From Candidatus Woesearchaeota archaeon (lineage in GTDB: Archaea; Nanobdellota; Nanobdellia; Woesearchaeales; JAHWHD01): a stretch of DNA of 64,000 nucleotides. The stretch's first letter is position 1. Each line of letters begins with the position of its first letter. The position numbers were made by a program, and so were the translations under genes. This document shows, one piece after another, positions 17,906 through 26,700 of the stretch. The notes under the pieces were generated by a model that was given only the letters and a program-made list of their open reading frames with translations, was not told where the DNA came from and searched no databases. The DNA lies in the NCBI GenBank assembly GCA_019323515.1, contig JAHWHG010000003.1, positions 62,001-126,000 of the forward strand, read 5' to 3'.

Positions 17906-19582
17906 TTATTCTATTCTCTTTTTAGATGTAAGTATTCCTATTGCAAGCGTTATGATTGCATATAAAGCAAGGATTATCACTGGTTTAGCAATCTCTGCTA
18001 AAGGTGTTGCTTTTATCATGATTTCTCTTAGAGCTACATTTGAATAGAACATTGGACTTAGATAAGCAACGTATTGCATAAATCTTGGCATTACTTCAAT
18101 TGGTGAGAATGTCTGTGAGATTAGGACTGAAGGTATTACTATAAGCGGAACTAACATCACTGCCTGGCGCATGGTTCTTACAAGTGAAGAGATTAATAAT
18201 CCAAGGCCTATGCTTGCTGCCATTAGCAGAAGTAAAACTAATCCAGCTGCTAGAAGTGATCCAGCTACTTTTACCTTGAACAATAAAGTTGCAAGGAGTA
18301 ATACATAAATAACTTCAATTATGCCAAGTATTAGGAAGACAAGGAACTTTCCACCAAAGAGTTCTATTTTCTTTAAAGGAGTGGTAGAGACCCTGAAGAG
18401 AGTCTTTGTATTTCTTTCGTCAACTATATTGATAGTTGTTAGCATGACACCTATAAAGAAGAGTACTAAAGTCATAATTGCAGGGGTAAGGTATTCGAAG
18501 TATGAAATCTCTCCGAATAGGTACTCTCTTTCAATGTCAAGCGGGTGTGAAAGAAACTCTTTCTTCAGGGTCTTTAGTTCTAAGTAAATAACATCAATTC
18601 TTTCCTGAACTTCATAGTAAGTGTCTTCAAGTTCATGCGCTGTGATGTTTATTTCTTGAGCAATAACCTCATTTTCATTTAATTTAACATTAAAATCATC
18701 CATGTTATAATACTCATTTGATAAAGGGATTTTTGATAAGGGTTTTAGTCTGTTTACCTCTTCAATTGAGTCTTCAATCTCTTTTTTTGAGTTTGAGACC
18801 TCTTTTAAGATAGGATCAATGTATATAGAAAGATTAGCCTCAATTACTTTTATTTGGTTCAATGCAGTGCTCAAGTCGTCAAATGTGTCCAGTGATTTTT
18901 CCATATCAACTTTGATTGATTCTACATCTGAGTTAAGTTGTTCAGCTTCCCTTCTTGAGCTGTCAAGTTTTGTTTCGGTATCAGTTATTAAGTCTCTGGT
19001 TTCATCAAACTTGTTAGTAAGGTTTGTAACTTTCTCAAGTGTTGTTTGTGAGCTTTCTTCTGCCTTGTCAATCAAAGCCTGTATCTCATCAATATTGTCT
19101 TGTTTTTTTGAGCGTTCTTCTTCAAGATCATGCACAATGAATTGGATAATCTCGTGAAGTGAATCTTTTATAACTCCTGCTGATGCGCCTTTTAAGAAGT
19201 TGTAGATTGCATAATCTGAACTATCTAAGTATAAGTGGATGTCTGCTTTTGTTGCGTTGTCAAGTGTTGCCTGAAAGTCTTCAGGAATCAGGAAGACAGC
19301 TCTTACATCACTTTTCCTAAGTAACTCGTTGGCTTCCTCGAGACTTCCTGTAAAAGGAATTCTATTGAAATATTCACTATCATCAATTGCATCTATAATT
19401 GTTTGAGAGTATAAAGTAAGGTCCTTGTCAATCACTATTGTGTTTAGGTCAGTGATATTAGCTTGGAATGCATATCCAAAGACTAACATAAGGATTAGAG
19501 GTTCAAGTATCATAGTCAGGATGTATCCTTTATCTCGCATATACTGCTTATACTCTTTTTTTATTACTTTTAGAATCCTCAT
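17906..19582 (-). CDS. ABC-2 type transporter permease with coiled-coil ectodomain
   Basis: 558-residue permease. An N-terminal helix is followed by an extracellular domain of about 310 residues, largely Glu/Lys/Asp-rich heptads (about residues 155-300) predicted to form a coiled coil, then five transmembrane helices typical of ABC-2 exporters. It overlaps the ATPase gene by 35 bases, so the two form one exporter. Substrate unknown; the large coiled-coil ectodomain resembles that of YhgE/Pip-type permeases. Confidence 0.82.
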   Translation of the reverse strand: MRILKVIKKEYKQYMRDKGYILTMILEPLILMLVFGYAFQANITDLNTIVIDKDLTLYSQTIIDAIDDSEYFNRIPFTGSLEEANELLRKSDVRAVFLIPEDFQATLDNATKADIHLYLDSSDYAIYNFLKGASAGVIKDSLHEIIQFIVHDLEEERSKKQDNIDEIQALIDKAEESSQTTLEKVTNLTNKFDETRDLITDTETKLDSSRREAEQLNSDVESIKVDMEKSLDTFDDLSTALNQIKVIEANLSIYIDPILKEVSNSKKEIEDSIEEVNRLKPLSKIPLSNEYYNMDDFNVKLNENEVIAQEINITAHELEDTYYEVQERIDVIYLELKTLKKEFLSHPLDIEREYLFGEISYFEYLTPAIMTLVLFFIGVMLTTINIVDERNTKTLFRVSTTPLKKIELFGGKFLVFLILGIIEVIYVLLLATLLFKVKVAGSLLAAGLVLLLLMAASIGLGLLISSLVRTMRQAVMLVPLIVIPSVLISQTFSPIEVMPRFMQYVAYLSPMFYSNVALREIMIKATPLAEIAKPVIILALYAIITLAIGILTSKKRIE

Positions 19583-20510
19583 TATCCATCACATGTTTTA
19601 GAATCGTCCTAAGGTCTGGTTTTACTATGTCAATGTTTTTGACATGGTTCTTTAGATAGTTCAATGAATCCATTACTTGCACAATTGTTGTGCCGATGTC
19701 TTTGCTTGTGAATGAGAGAGTTGTTCCTCTATGTTTAAGGTTATGAATCTTGAATCCTGATTTCTTGAGGCGTTTTTCTACCTTTACTGCATCTATGCTT
19801 GTCTTAAATTCAATATGAATATCTTCTCCTAGATTTTTTGAGTATTGTTTGACAATGCCTTTAGGTGTTCCTTCAAGGATTTTCTTGCCTTTATCCATAA
19901 AGACAATGTAATCACATACAGATTCTGCTTCTTTTATTGAGTGTGTTGTGAAAATAACTGTCATGTCTTTGATAGATCGAATGAATTTCATGATGATTGA
20001 GTTAGTGCGCATGTCAATTCCTGTAAGGGGTTCGTCGAGGAAAAGCACTTTTGGTTTGGATACCAAAGCGCAGGCAATTGAGCATCTTTTCTTATAACCT
20101 CCAGAGAGTGTAGCTACAATTTGATCAGCTTTGTCTTTTATTTGGAATATCTTAAGCATCTTGTTGATGCTTTTCTTTAACTTTTCTTCATCTTCTATGA
20201 ACATCCCTCCAAAGAATTCAATGTTTTCATAGACTGTCAATTCTTCGTATAATGACATTGCTTGAGGAACAAGCGCGATGTTCTGTCTTATCTTTTCAAT
20301 CTCCTTTGCAGTGTTCATGTTCAGGACTTTTATTGAGCCTTTTGTAGGGAGAAGAAGTCCAGTTATCATGTTTATTGTTGTAGTTTTACCTGCTCCATTT
20401 GATCCTAATAATCCAAAAATCTTATTCTTAGGTATAGAGAATGAGAGTTTATCTACAGCTGTGTAATCCCCGAATTTCTTAGTTATATTTCTAACTATTA
20501 TTGCGTCCAA
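19548..20510 (-). CDS. ABC transporter ATP-binding protein
   Basis: 320 residues with Walker A GSNGAGKTT, Q-loop LVPQ, signature LSGGYKKR, Walker B VLFLDEP, D-loop LTGID and switch His in FTTHS. About 80 extra C-terminal residues form a small alpha/beta domain as in drug or polymer exporters of the DrrA/CcmA type. Upstream partner of the ABC-2 permease. Confidence 0.92.
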   Translation of the reverse strand: MDAIIVRNITKKFGDYTAVDKLSFSIPKNKIFGLLGSNGAGKTTTINMITGLLLPTKGSIKVLNMNTAKEIEKIRQNIALVPQAMSLYEELTVYENIEFFGGMFIEDEEKLKKSINKMLKIFQIKDKADQIVATLSGGYKKRCSIACALVSKPKVLFLDEPLTGIDMRTNSIIMKFIRSIKDMTVIFTTHSIKEAESVCDYIVFMDKGKKILEGTPKGIVKQYSKNLGEDIHIEFKTSIDAVKVEKRLKKSGFKIHNLKHRGTTLSFTSKDIGTTIVQVMDSLNYLKNHVKNIDIVKPDLRTILKHVMDNEDSKSNKKRV

Positions 20511-20598
20511 GTTACCTTACCCCTTTTTAGTATGTTAAATATATGTTTGATTATAAACTTTTTGGAAAATAAAGGGTTTTTAACATTTAAAAATAGAA

Positions 20599-20803
20599 TG
20601 CGGAGGTAGGGACTTTCACAGCTGAGCTGTTCGGTCGTTTGACCTTACGCTCAAACTATTTGAACCCCAGTAGGCACTAAGCCAACAGATGGCTCACGAG
20701 TTCTTCATCAGCATAAGCCTCAGCACTCAACAGTCTTGAGTATGGACTTTTAGTACCTAATGCACTTAAAAACTGTCCCGTTTGACCGCTCCGGCACCTC
20801 CGC
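20599..20803 (-). tRNA. tRNA-Leu(CAA) split by three introns
   Basis: Read on the minus strand the 5' end GCGGAGG pairs with CCTCCGC at 20600-20606, with A73 at 20599. The D-arm is CCG/CGG. The anticodon stem GACAG (20773-20777) pairs with CTGTT (20729-20733) around the loop CTCAAGA, which gives anticodon CAA; about 32 bases between the 5' stem strand and the loop must be spliced. The variable arm is about 45 bases too long, implying a second intron whose ends I cannot place. The T-stem TGGGG/CCCTA is split by a 46-base intron (20613-20658) inside TTCAAA|T. CCA is not encoded. One irregularity: base 26 is not clearly present. Confidence 0.8.
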
Positions 20804-20836
20804 AATGAGCTTGGGACATTTTTGTGAATAAGTAGG

Positions 20837-20848
20837 CTATATATAAAT
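20837..20848 (-). promoter_or_regulatory. TATA box of tRNA-Leu
   Basis: The minus strand reads ATTTATATATAG about 35 bases before the tRNA 5' end. No other gene uses this region. Confidence 0.5.
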
Positions 20849-20893
20849 TTAATTGTTGAAGATACTTAGAATTAATTTAAATGTAAAAAAAGA

Positions 20894-21325
20894 TTAAACT
20901 AGTTTACCTAGTTTGTTTTCAATATTTGCAAGTTCTGCTTCAAGCTTTTCAAGTTCGCTGGTAGCTCTTGGTTTTGGCATTACCAAGGGTTTTTCAATGA
21001 CTTGAGCTTTTTTGATTTCTGTTTTTTGTTTATTTGCAGATTTCTTCTTGAGCATATTCACCTTTTCTTTATTTGCCTTAATCCTTAATTCAGTTTCTGG
21101 AAGCAATTGTTTGAGTTTATTTGCTAGTTTTTTAATCTCAGAGATTATTTCTTTTAGGTTTTGAACTTCATCAATCTTTTCTTTTCTTACTTCCTTGAAA
21201 CGTTCATACCTTTGCATGGCATGGACCATCTCTTTTGATGATTCTAAAAGAGTCCTTCGTATCTCTATTGGATCCTTTACGCCCACATAAAAAATCTCTT
21301 TCTTTGTTTCTTTTTTTGCTGCCAA
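20894..21325 (-). CDS. Coiled-coil protein, third gene of a coiled-coil trio
   Basis: 143 residues, Lys/Glu-rich and mostly helical with long heptads (about residues 25-95), a basic Pro/Lys linker and a short C-terminal helix. The start is probably TTG at 21325: GGTGAT sits five bases upstream, while the GTG at 21334 lies inside that ribosome binding site. Co-transcribed with two other small helical proteins (21335-22012). No known family; perhaps a cytoskeletal or chromosome-associated assembly. Confidence 0.6.
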   Translation of the reverse strand: MAAKKETKKEIFYVGVKDPIEIRRTLLESSKEMVHAMQRYERFKEVRKEKIDEVQNLKEIISEIKKLANKLKQLLPETELRIKANKEKVNMLKKKSANKQKTEIKKAQVIEKPLVMPKPRATSELEKLEAELANIENKLGKLV

Positions 21326-21334
21326 TTCTATCAC

Positions 21335-21574
21335 CTAAAGTGTTTCAGGTTCAAATAAAGTCTTATCTACAAATTCGATTCTTCTCTCAACTTCATCTAA
21401 GCCCGTGTGCCAGAGTTCGAGCTCTGCGTCTTCTTCATTTTTTAGGTCGTTTATTTTGCCAAGAATGCTTCTTGCTTCATTTAGTTTTGACTTGATCATA
21501 TTCATTATATCAAGTACATCCTTATACTCTTCAATCCTTACAAAGATTGGCATTGTTTCGCGAGTTTCGTCCAT
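21335..21574 (-). CDS. Small helical protein, middle gene of trio
   Basis: 79 residues from the ATG at 21574, chosen because GGGTGAT lies six bases before it; an in-frame GTG at 21583 is inside that site. The sequence is helical with an acidic middle (NDLKNEEDAELELWH) and ends KTLFEPETL, resembling the ending DKILFGR of its upstream neighbour, so the two may be distant paralogues. Function unknown. Confidence 0.6.
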   Translation of the reverse strand: MDETRETMPIFVRIEEYKDVLDIMNMIKSKLNEARSILGKINDLKNEEDAELELWHTGLDEVERRIEFVDKTLFEPETL

Positions 21575-21592
21575 GATTATCACCCTTTTTAA

Positions 21593-22012
21593 TTACCTTC
21601 CAAATAATATTTTATCTGCAAAAATAAGTTTTCTTTGAACATCTTCAATTGTTCTCCGCCACTTGTCGAATTCCTTATCTTTTGCGATGTTCATCTCTGC
21701 CATATTTGACAAGTTTTCGTTCATGTTCTTTACGTCCCTTCTAACTGTGCCTATCTCGTCAACCATAGCTTTAAATGAATCCAGTTCAATAAATAATGGT
21801 TTATCAAGGCTTAAATGTTCTCGTTCTTCTAGCTGACTTTGTTCCTTTTTTACAGCCTTTGCCTCAAATGATTCGATGAATGAAGGCTTTGAGATTTCTT
21901 TCTCTTCAGTAAATTCTGGTAATTCTTCAGGAACTTCACGCATAGAAGGCGGAGCAGTAGGAACTTCAAGATTCTTCTTACTCTTTGATTTAAATAAATC
22001 TAACAAACCCAT
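21593..22012 (-). CDS. Helical protein with Pro/Glu-rich N-terminus, first gene of trio
   Basis: 139 residues from the ATG at 22012, ten bases after a perfect GGAGGTG. The N-terminus MGLLDLFKSKSKK could be an amphipathic or membrane-touching helix; a Pro/Glu-rich disordered region follows, then a coiled-coil segment (about residues 80-130). First gene of the three-gene unit ending at 20894. No family recognised. Confidence 0.6.
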   Translation of the reverse strand: MGLLDLFKSKSKKNLEVPTAPPSMREVPEELPEFTEEKEISKPSFIESFEAKAVKKEQSQLEEREHLSLDKPLFIELDSFKAMVDEIGTVRRDVKNMNENLSNMAEMNIAKDKEFDKWRRTIEDVQRKLIFADKILFGR

Positions 22013-22094
22013 AACAACCACACCTCCTTTTTAGTAGTATTTTAAGATAAAATGGTTATAAACTTTTCTTACTACTGTTGAAAGGTAATGGGTT

Positions 22095-23162
22095 ATGTTA
22101 AATCCTTTTAAGCATAATTTAATATATTATTTCAAATTAGATTCACTTATGAAAAAGCTAAAGGAAGCTATGTACTATAAGAAACTTAAAAACAAAATAG
22201 TCCAGTGTCAGTTGTGTCCGCATTTCTGTGTGTTAAAAGATAAACAGAGAGGTAAGTGTAAGGCAAGGCAGAATAAAGATGGTAAACTATATTCGTTAGT
22301 CTATGCAACCCCTTGTTCCTATGCAATTGATCCAGTTGAGAAAAAACCTTTGTTTCATTTTTTGCCAGGTTCTAAGATTTATTCAATTGGTGTAGCTGGT
22401 TGTAACCTTGCTTGTAAGTTCTGTCAGAATTGGACAATTTCACAGACAGGACCTGAGGGTATTGCAAGTTTAGATCTCCCTCCTGCAAAGATTGTTAATG
22501 AAGCTGTTAAGAATAAATGTGAAGGGATTGCATATACTTATACAGAACCGACGATTGCTTTTGAATATGTCCTTGATACTGCTAAACTCGCAAGAAAAAA
22601 AGGACTTAAAAATATCATGGTTACAAATGGTTTTATTAATCCAGAGCCAATTAAGGAATTATATCCTTACATTGATGCTGCTAATGTTGATTTGAAGGGT
22701 TTTACTGAAAAATTTTATTCTGAAATAACTGGTGCAAAACTTAAGCCAGTCTTAGATGCTTTGAAATCTATTAAGATTCAGGGTACATTTATTGAGATAA
22801 CAAACCTTATGATTCCAACGCTTAATGATGATATGAAGATGGTTGAAAAGATGTGTAAATGGATAAAGCAGAACCTTGGTGATGAAACTCCTTTGCATTT
22901 TTCAAGGTTTTTCCCTGATTATCTGTTAGAGCATCTTCCTCCAACACCTGTTGAAACTTTGGAACAGGCTTATAACATCGCGAAAAGGACAGGTTTGAAG
23001 TTTGTATATCTGGGAAATCTTTATGTTGATAAGGAGGATGATACTATATGTCCAAAGTGTAAAAATGTTTTGATTAAGCGTGAAGGTTTTGTTGTTGCTG
23101 AGAATAGTATCAAGAAAGGGCATTGTAATTGTGGCTATACTGTGCCGGGTGTTTGGAAATAA
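22095..23162 (+). CDS. amrS: AmmeMemoRadiSam-type radical SAM protein
   Basis: Radical SAM enzyme of the pyruvate-formate-lyase-activase-like group. The SAM cluster cysteines CNLACKFC are at residues 103-110, preceded by a Cys pair in CQLCPHFC and followed by TYTEPT and NVDLKGF typical of AmrS. A C-terminal zinc-like set (CPKC ... CNC) is present. The usual AMMECR1 and Memo partners are not nearby. Family members often begin near MKKLKEAMYY (ATG 22149); I keep 22095 because a TATA-like GGTTATAAA lies about 40 bases upstream. Confidence 0.8.
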   Translation: MLNPFKHNLIYYFKLDSLMKKLKEAMYYKKLKNKIVQCQLCPHFCVLKDKQRGKCKARQNKDGKLYSLVYATPCSYAIDPVEKKPLFHFLPGSKIYSIGVAGCNLACKFCQNWTISQTGPEGIASLDLPPAKIVNEAVKNKCEGIAYTYTEPTIAFEYVLDTAKLARKKGLKNIMVTNGFINPEPIKELYPYIDAANVDLKGFTEKFYSEITGAKLKPVLDALKSIKIQGTFIEITNLMIPTLNDDMKMVEKMCKWIKQNLGDETPLHFSRFFPDYLLEHLPPTPVETLEQAYNIAKRTGLKFVYLGNLYVDKEDDTICPKCKNVLIKREGFVVAENSIKKGHCNCGYTVPGVWK

Positions 23163-25528
23163 AAAATATTTGGAATTTATCTGTTAGAATCTTTTGCTGT
23201 TTTTTCTTATTAGTCATATTTTCTTTTTTTGTTTCTGCTGTTAATATTAATGAAATCATGTATAACCCAACTGGAAGTGATAATAATAGAGAGTTTATTG
23301 AAATTTATGGTATTAATGATTTGGCGGGTTGGATTATTGGTGATAGTTCTTCTAATGATTCTTTAGAATTGTTGTTTGATGGTTCTTCTTTTGAATCTGA
23401 GTACGTTTTAATTGTTGAGGAAGGTTTCAATTATTCAAATATCAATTGCAGTGTTTATTCTGTTGGCACTACTATTGGTGACAATCTTAATAATGATGGT
23501 GACAAAATATTTTTATATAATGATGAAGCTGTACTAATTGATTCTGTTGAATATGAAGATACTTATGCTGATGATAATGGGAAATCACTTGAATTCATAA
23601 ATGGTTCATGGCTGGAATCTTCTTCTATTGGTGGTTCTCCTGGTTATGTTAATGGTGGAGGCGGTGATTCTGATGCTCTGTTATTTCAAGATTTAAGCAT
23701 TGAACAATATCTTAATGATCCTGTTTATCTTGGTTTAAGTTATGATAGCTTATTTAAGATTAAGAATATAAATTACGAATTGGGTAAGGTTTATGATGTT
23801 AATGTTGTTTTTAACATAACTAAAGATGCTTTATTAGTTTATGAGGGTTCTTTCTTACTCGAAGAGATTAATCAGTATAAGACAGCGGGCACAGGTCTAT
23901 TTGATGTACAAGATGCTGGTGAATTTCTTATCTGTGGTTTTATCCAGAGTTCTAGTGCAAATGATACTAATATTGATAATAATGTTATCTGTTTTAATGT
24001 TACTTCTATAGACCCTAGCACTATCCCTTGTAACATCAGTTTAAATTTAAGTCTAGAAAGGCAGGTATTTGAAAATGGGGAAAAGGTTGAGTTCTATAAC
24101 CTTTTGAACAATGAGACTTTTAGTTATCTTATTGAGTATTGGATAGAGGATTTGTTTGGTGATATAAGAAAGAGCCGGTATAATACTTCGAATACAAATA
24201 AGAAAAGCTGGACTCCTAATATTGATGAGAAAGATGAAGGATTCTTGTTAAAGTCCAGGATTGCTTATGTTGCTTGCAACGATGAAAATATTAATGATAA
24301 CTATGATGAGAAGTTGTTTATTGTTAGGAATAATGGATTCTCTTTAGTTACTTCTGAAGATAGTGAGGGGAATCCTAATAGTAGTATTGTTATAGATAAT
24401 ATCTATCTCGGTTCTGATAACAAAACTAAGTTTGGACAGACATTTCGTGTTAAATTAGATATCCATAAAGGCAATGATACAAAGGATTCTGTTAAAGTTT
24501 GGGTTGAGAACGATGATGGGAATAGAATTAGTGCTCAGACAACCAGTATGCTTCTTTATTCAACTTATACTGATTATATTCTGGCAGTGCCTGTGCAGAT
24601 GAAGCCTAACTGTAATGAGGAATTTGATGATGGTATTTATCATCTTATTGTAGAAGGTCTTGATATTAGGCAGCAACAAGATTTTTATGTTGAGGGAATT
24701 GATACTAGTATGTGTATTGAACTCAATGATTGTGAATGTGATGATGAGGATGATTCTAGTAGCGGTGTTGATTATTCATTTAATTCAATGCCGCTTGCAG
24801 TTGATGTAGGAAATGATTTTTTGGTTTCTGTTAAGATTGAGAATAATGATGATGAGTCACATGAATTTCAAGTATATGGTTATGTTTATAGAGGAAGCAA
24901 GGCTTATACTGAACGAGAAATTAATATGAAGAAAGTTTATGTTCCTAGGAAGAGTGATGTGATCATTGAATTGAACAATCTAATTGAAGAAGCTGAGGCT
25001 GGTGATTATAAGTATAAGGTTAAGATTAGAAAGGATGAGCAAAAGACTCAGAAGGAATTGACTTCTAATATTGTTGTTCTGGGTAGACCGCACATTGAAA
25101 AATTTTACACTAGGTCTACAAAACCCACGGATGAAATAAATCTCTATGCTAATATTGTAGGTGGAGATAAGGTTATTCTTGAGACATTTCATGAAAGTAT
25201 TGAAAAGGAGGTTGATGAAGATTTGAAGTTCCCCGTAAAGGTTTTTAATGGCAGAAATGTTTTTTTCTTGAAGTTAATTAAGAATAATAAAGTAGTTGAT
25301 TTTAAGGATTTAGTTATAGAGGTTGAGAATGGTATGGTTTATTCTCTTGATGAGGCAGTTGAAGTGTACTCTGATGATATATTAGATAATTTTGATAGTC
25401 CGCTTGAGTCTGGTAAAGATGTTATTGTTTATCAATCAAGTAGCAGGAAGGCATTTAATCTTGTCCCTTATTTTACAATGTTTTCTTGTATTTTGATTTG
25501 CGTAGTTGTTGTTGTGTGGAAGTTTTAG
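23153..25528 (+). CDS. Surface protein with lamin-tail domain and C-terminal anchor
   Basis: About 791 residues. A signal peptide (FCCFFLLVIFSFFVSA) requires a start near 23153 (TTG, after GGGTG) or 23129 (TTG); no ATG precedes the signal. Residues after it match the lamin-tail domain (INEIMYNP, DLAGWII, DSVEYEDTYADDNG). Several Ig-like beta domains follow, with an acidic Cys-containing loop near residue 535 (CECDDEDD). A C-terminal transmembrane helix (FSCILICVVVVVW) anchors it outside the cell. It starts inside the end of the radical SAM gene. Confidence 0.68.
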   Translation: MEIKNIWNLSVRIFCCFFLLVIFSFFVSAVNINEIMYNPTGSDNNREFIEIYGINDLAGWIIGDSSSNDSLELLFDGSSFESEYVLIVEEGFNYSNINCSVYSVGTTIGDNLNNDGDKIFLYNDEAVLIDSVEYEDTYADDNGKSLEFINGSWLESSSIGGSPGYVNGGGGDSDALLFQDLSIEQYLNDPVYLGLSYDSLFKIKNINYELGKVYDVNVVFNITKDALLVYEGSFLLEEINQYKTAGTGLFDVQDAGEFLICGFIQSSSANDTNIDNNVICFNVTSIDPSTIPCNISLNLSLERQVFENGEKVEFYNLLNNETFSYLIEYWIEDLFGDIRKSRYNTSNTNKKSWTPNIDEKDEGFLLKSRIAYVACNDENINDNYDEKLFIVRNNGFSLVTSEDSEGNPNSSIVIDNIYLGSDNKTKFGQTFRVKLDIHKGNDTKDSVKVWVENDDGNRISAQTTSMLLYSTYTDYILAVPVQMKPNCNEEFDDGIYHLIVEGLDIRQQQDFYVEGIDTSMCIELNDCECDDEDDSSSGVDYSFNSMPLAVDVGNDFLVSVKIENNDDESHEFQVYGYVYRGSKAYTEREINMKKVYVPRKSDVIIELNNLIEEAEAGDYKYKVKIRKDEQKTQKELTSNIVVLGRPHIEKFYTRSTKPTDEINLYANIVGGDKVILETFHESIEKEVDEDLKFPVKVFNGRNVFFLKLIKNNKVVDFKDLVIEVENGMVYSLDEAVEVYSDDILDNFDSPLESGKDVIVYQSSSRKAFNLVPYFTMFSCILICVVVVVWKF

Positions 25529-25595
25529 AGTTTGAATTTAAGGTTTAGCATAAATTATATAAACTATTGCTAAATTTGTTTTTCCTGTGATAATA

Positions 25596-25841
25596 ATGGA
25601 AGAAAAAAAAATAACACGGAAGTCTACTTTGGGTGAAGCGATTGTGGCTTGTCCTGAGGCTGGGAAAATCATGTTTGAGTATGGTTTGCATTGTATAGGA
25701 TGCCATATAGCAGCCACTGAAAGCATTGAAGATGGATGTAAAGTGCATGGGTTAAGTGATGAACAGATTGATGAGATGGTTGAAAGGATAAATAAAGCGA
25801 TTGAAAAATCAAGTTCTGATGAAGAAAGTAAGGGGGAATAA
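25596..25841 (+). CDS. DUF1858-type small redox-associated protein
   Basis: 81 residues; the core EAIVACPEAGKIMFEYG followed by HCIGCH is the DUF1858 pattern found in hybrid-cluster and iron-sulfur proteins. The ATG at 25596 is preferred over a GTG nine bases upstream. It lies directly before a ferredoxin gene, which supports a role in iron-sulfur or redox chemistry. An Asp/Glu-rich tail follows the domain. Confidence 0.75.
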   Translation: MEEKKITRKSTLGEAIVACPEAGKIMFEYGLHCIGCHIAATESIEDGCKVHGLSDEQIDEMVERINKAIEKSSSDEESKGE

Positions 25842-25845
25842 AAAA

Positions 25846-26052
25846 ATGGCTGTTAGGATTCAGTTTGATGAGGATAAGTGTATTGGGTGTGGTGCTTGTG
25901 CTAGCGTATGTGCTGATAATTGGGATATTGTTGAGAAGGATAATGGATATAAGGCAAAACCTAAAGCAGAAAGCTTGGATGAGCCGGGGTGCAACGCAGA
26001 AGCAGCTGATGTGTGTCCTGTTGAATGTATTAAAGTCGTTGAGATAGATTAA
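25846..26052 (+). CDS. Single-cluster [4Fe-4S] ferredoxin
   Basis: 68 residues; the three cysteines of CIGCGACASVC and the distant C-P in VCPVE bind one [4Fe-4S] cluster. The ATG at 25846 is chosen because it begins the conserved ferredoxin N-terminus (MAVRIQFDEDKC). Four bases after the DUF1858 gene. Electron carrier, partner unknown. Confidence 0.9.
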   Translation: MAVRIQFDEDKCIGCGACASVCADNWDIVEKDNGYKAKPKAESLDEPGCNAEAADVCPVECIKVVEID

Positions 26053-26133
26053 GACTTTTCTTAGGTAATCATTAGAGTACTTTATAAATTGTTTTCAAAA
26101 GGTTTATAAATAATATTGTATGGATTGGTTCTT

Positions 26134-26700
26134 ATGGCAGAAACAAGTGTTAGGGTGAGGGCTATACTAGAATTGTTAGGCAAGCCTAAGGAACATGTTG
26201 AAGAGATAGCAAGAGCCTTGATAAAAAAGCTGAAAGAGAGTAACGAGTTTACAGTGCATAATGAGTTTTTTTCAGATACTGAACAAAAGGAACATTTGTT
26301 CTCTTTGTTTGTTGAAATTGAGTTTGAAGCCAAGAAATTTGAAGATTTGTTTGGTTTTTGCTTTGATTATATGCCATCTTCAATTGAAATCATAAGTCCA
26401 GAGGAGTTTAAATTAAATGCTGCTGAGCTTACAGGGTATCTTTCTGATCTTCAGGCGAAACTGCATAATACTGAGATGGTTACTAAGAAATTGAATAGTG
26501 TTGTTCTGCATCTAAGAGCTAATGTTTATTCGTTAGTTAAGAATATTGTATTGCTTCTCTTGAGGAATAATGAGTTGGATTTAGCCACGATATCTAAGCA
26601 TTCAGGGATTGGTGAAACTGAATTAAATCAATTCTTGGAGAGATTAATCAAAGAAGGTACTATCAAAAAAGAAGGTGAGAAATTTTCTATTGTAAAATGA
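26134..26700 (+). CDS. Helical protein with C-terminal winged-helix-like domain
   Basis: 188 residues starting MAETSVRVRAILELLGK. A TATA-like TTTATAAATAA lies about 28 bases before the ATG, so the mRNA is probably leaderless. The C-terminal about 60 residues (ISKHSGIGETELNQFLERL) look like a winged helix. The stop overlaps the start of scpB (ATGA), implying a joint role with the condensin-accessory protein; no kleisin signature is visible. Function unknown. Confidence 0.65.
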   Translation: MAETSVRVRAILELLGKPKEHVEEIARALIKKLKESNEFTVHNEFFSDTEQKEHLFSLFVEIEFEAKKFEDLFGFCFDYMPSSIEIISPEEFKLNAAELTGYLSDLQAKLHNTEMVTKKLNSVVLHLRANVYSLVKNIVLLLLRNNELDLATISKHSGIGETELNQFLERLIKEGTIKKEGEKFSIVK

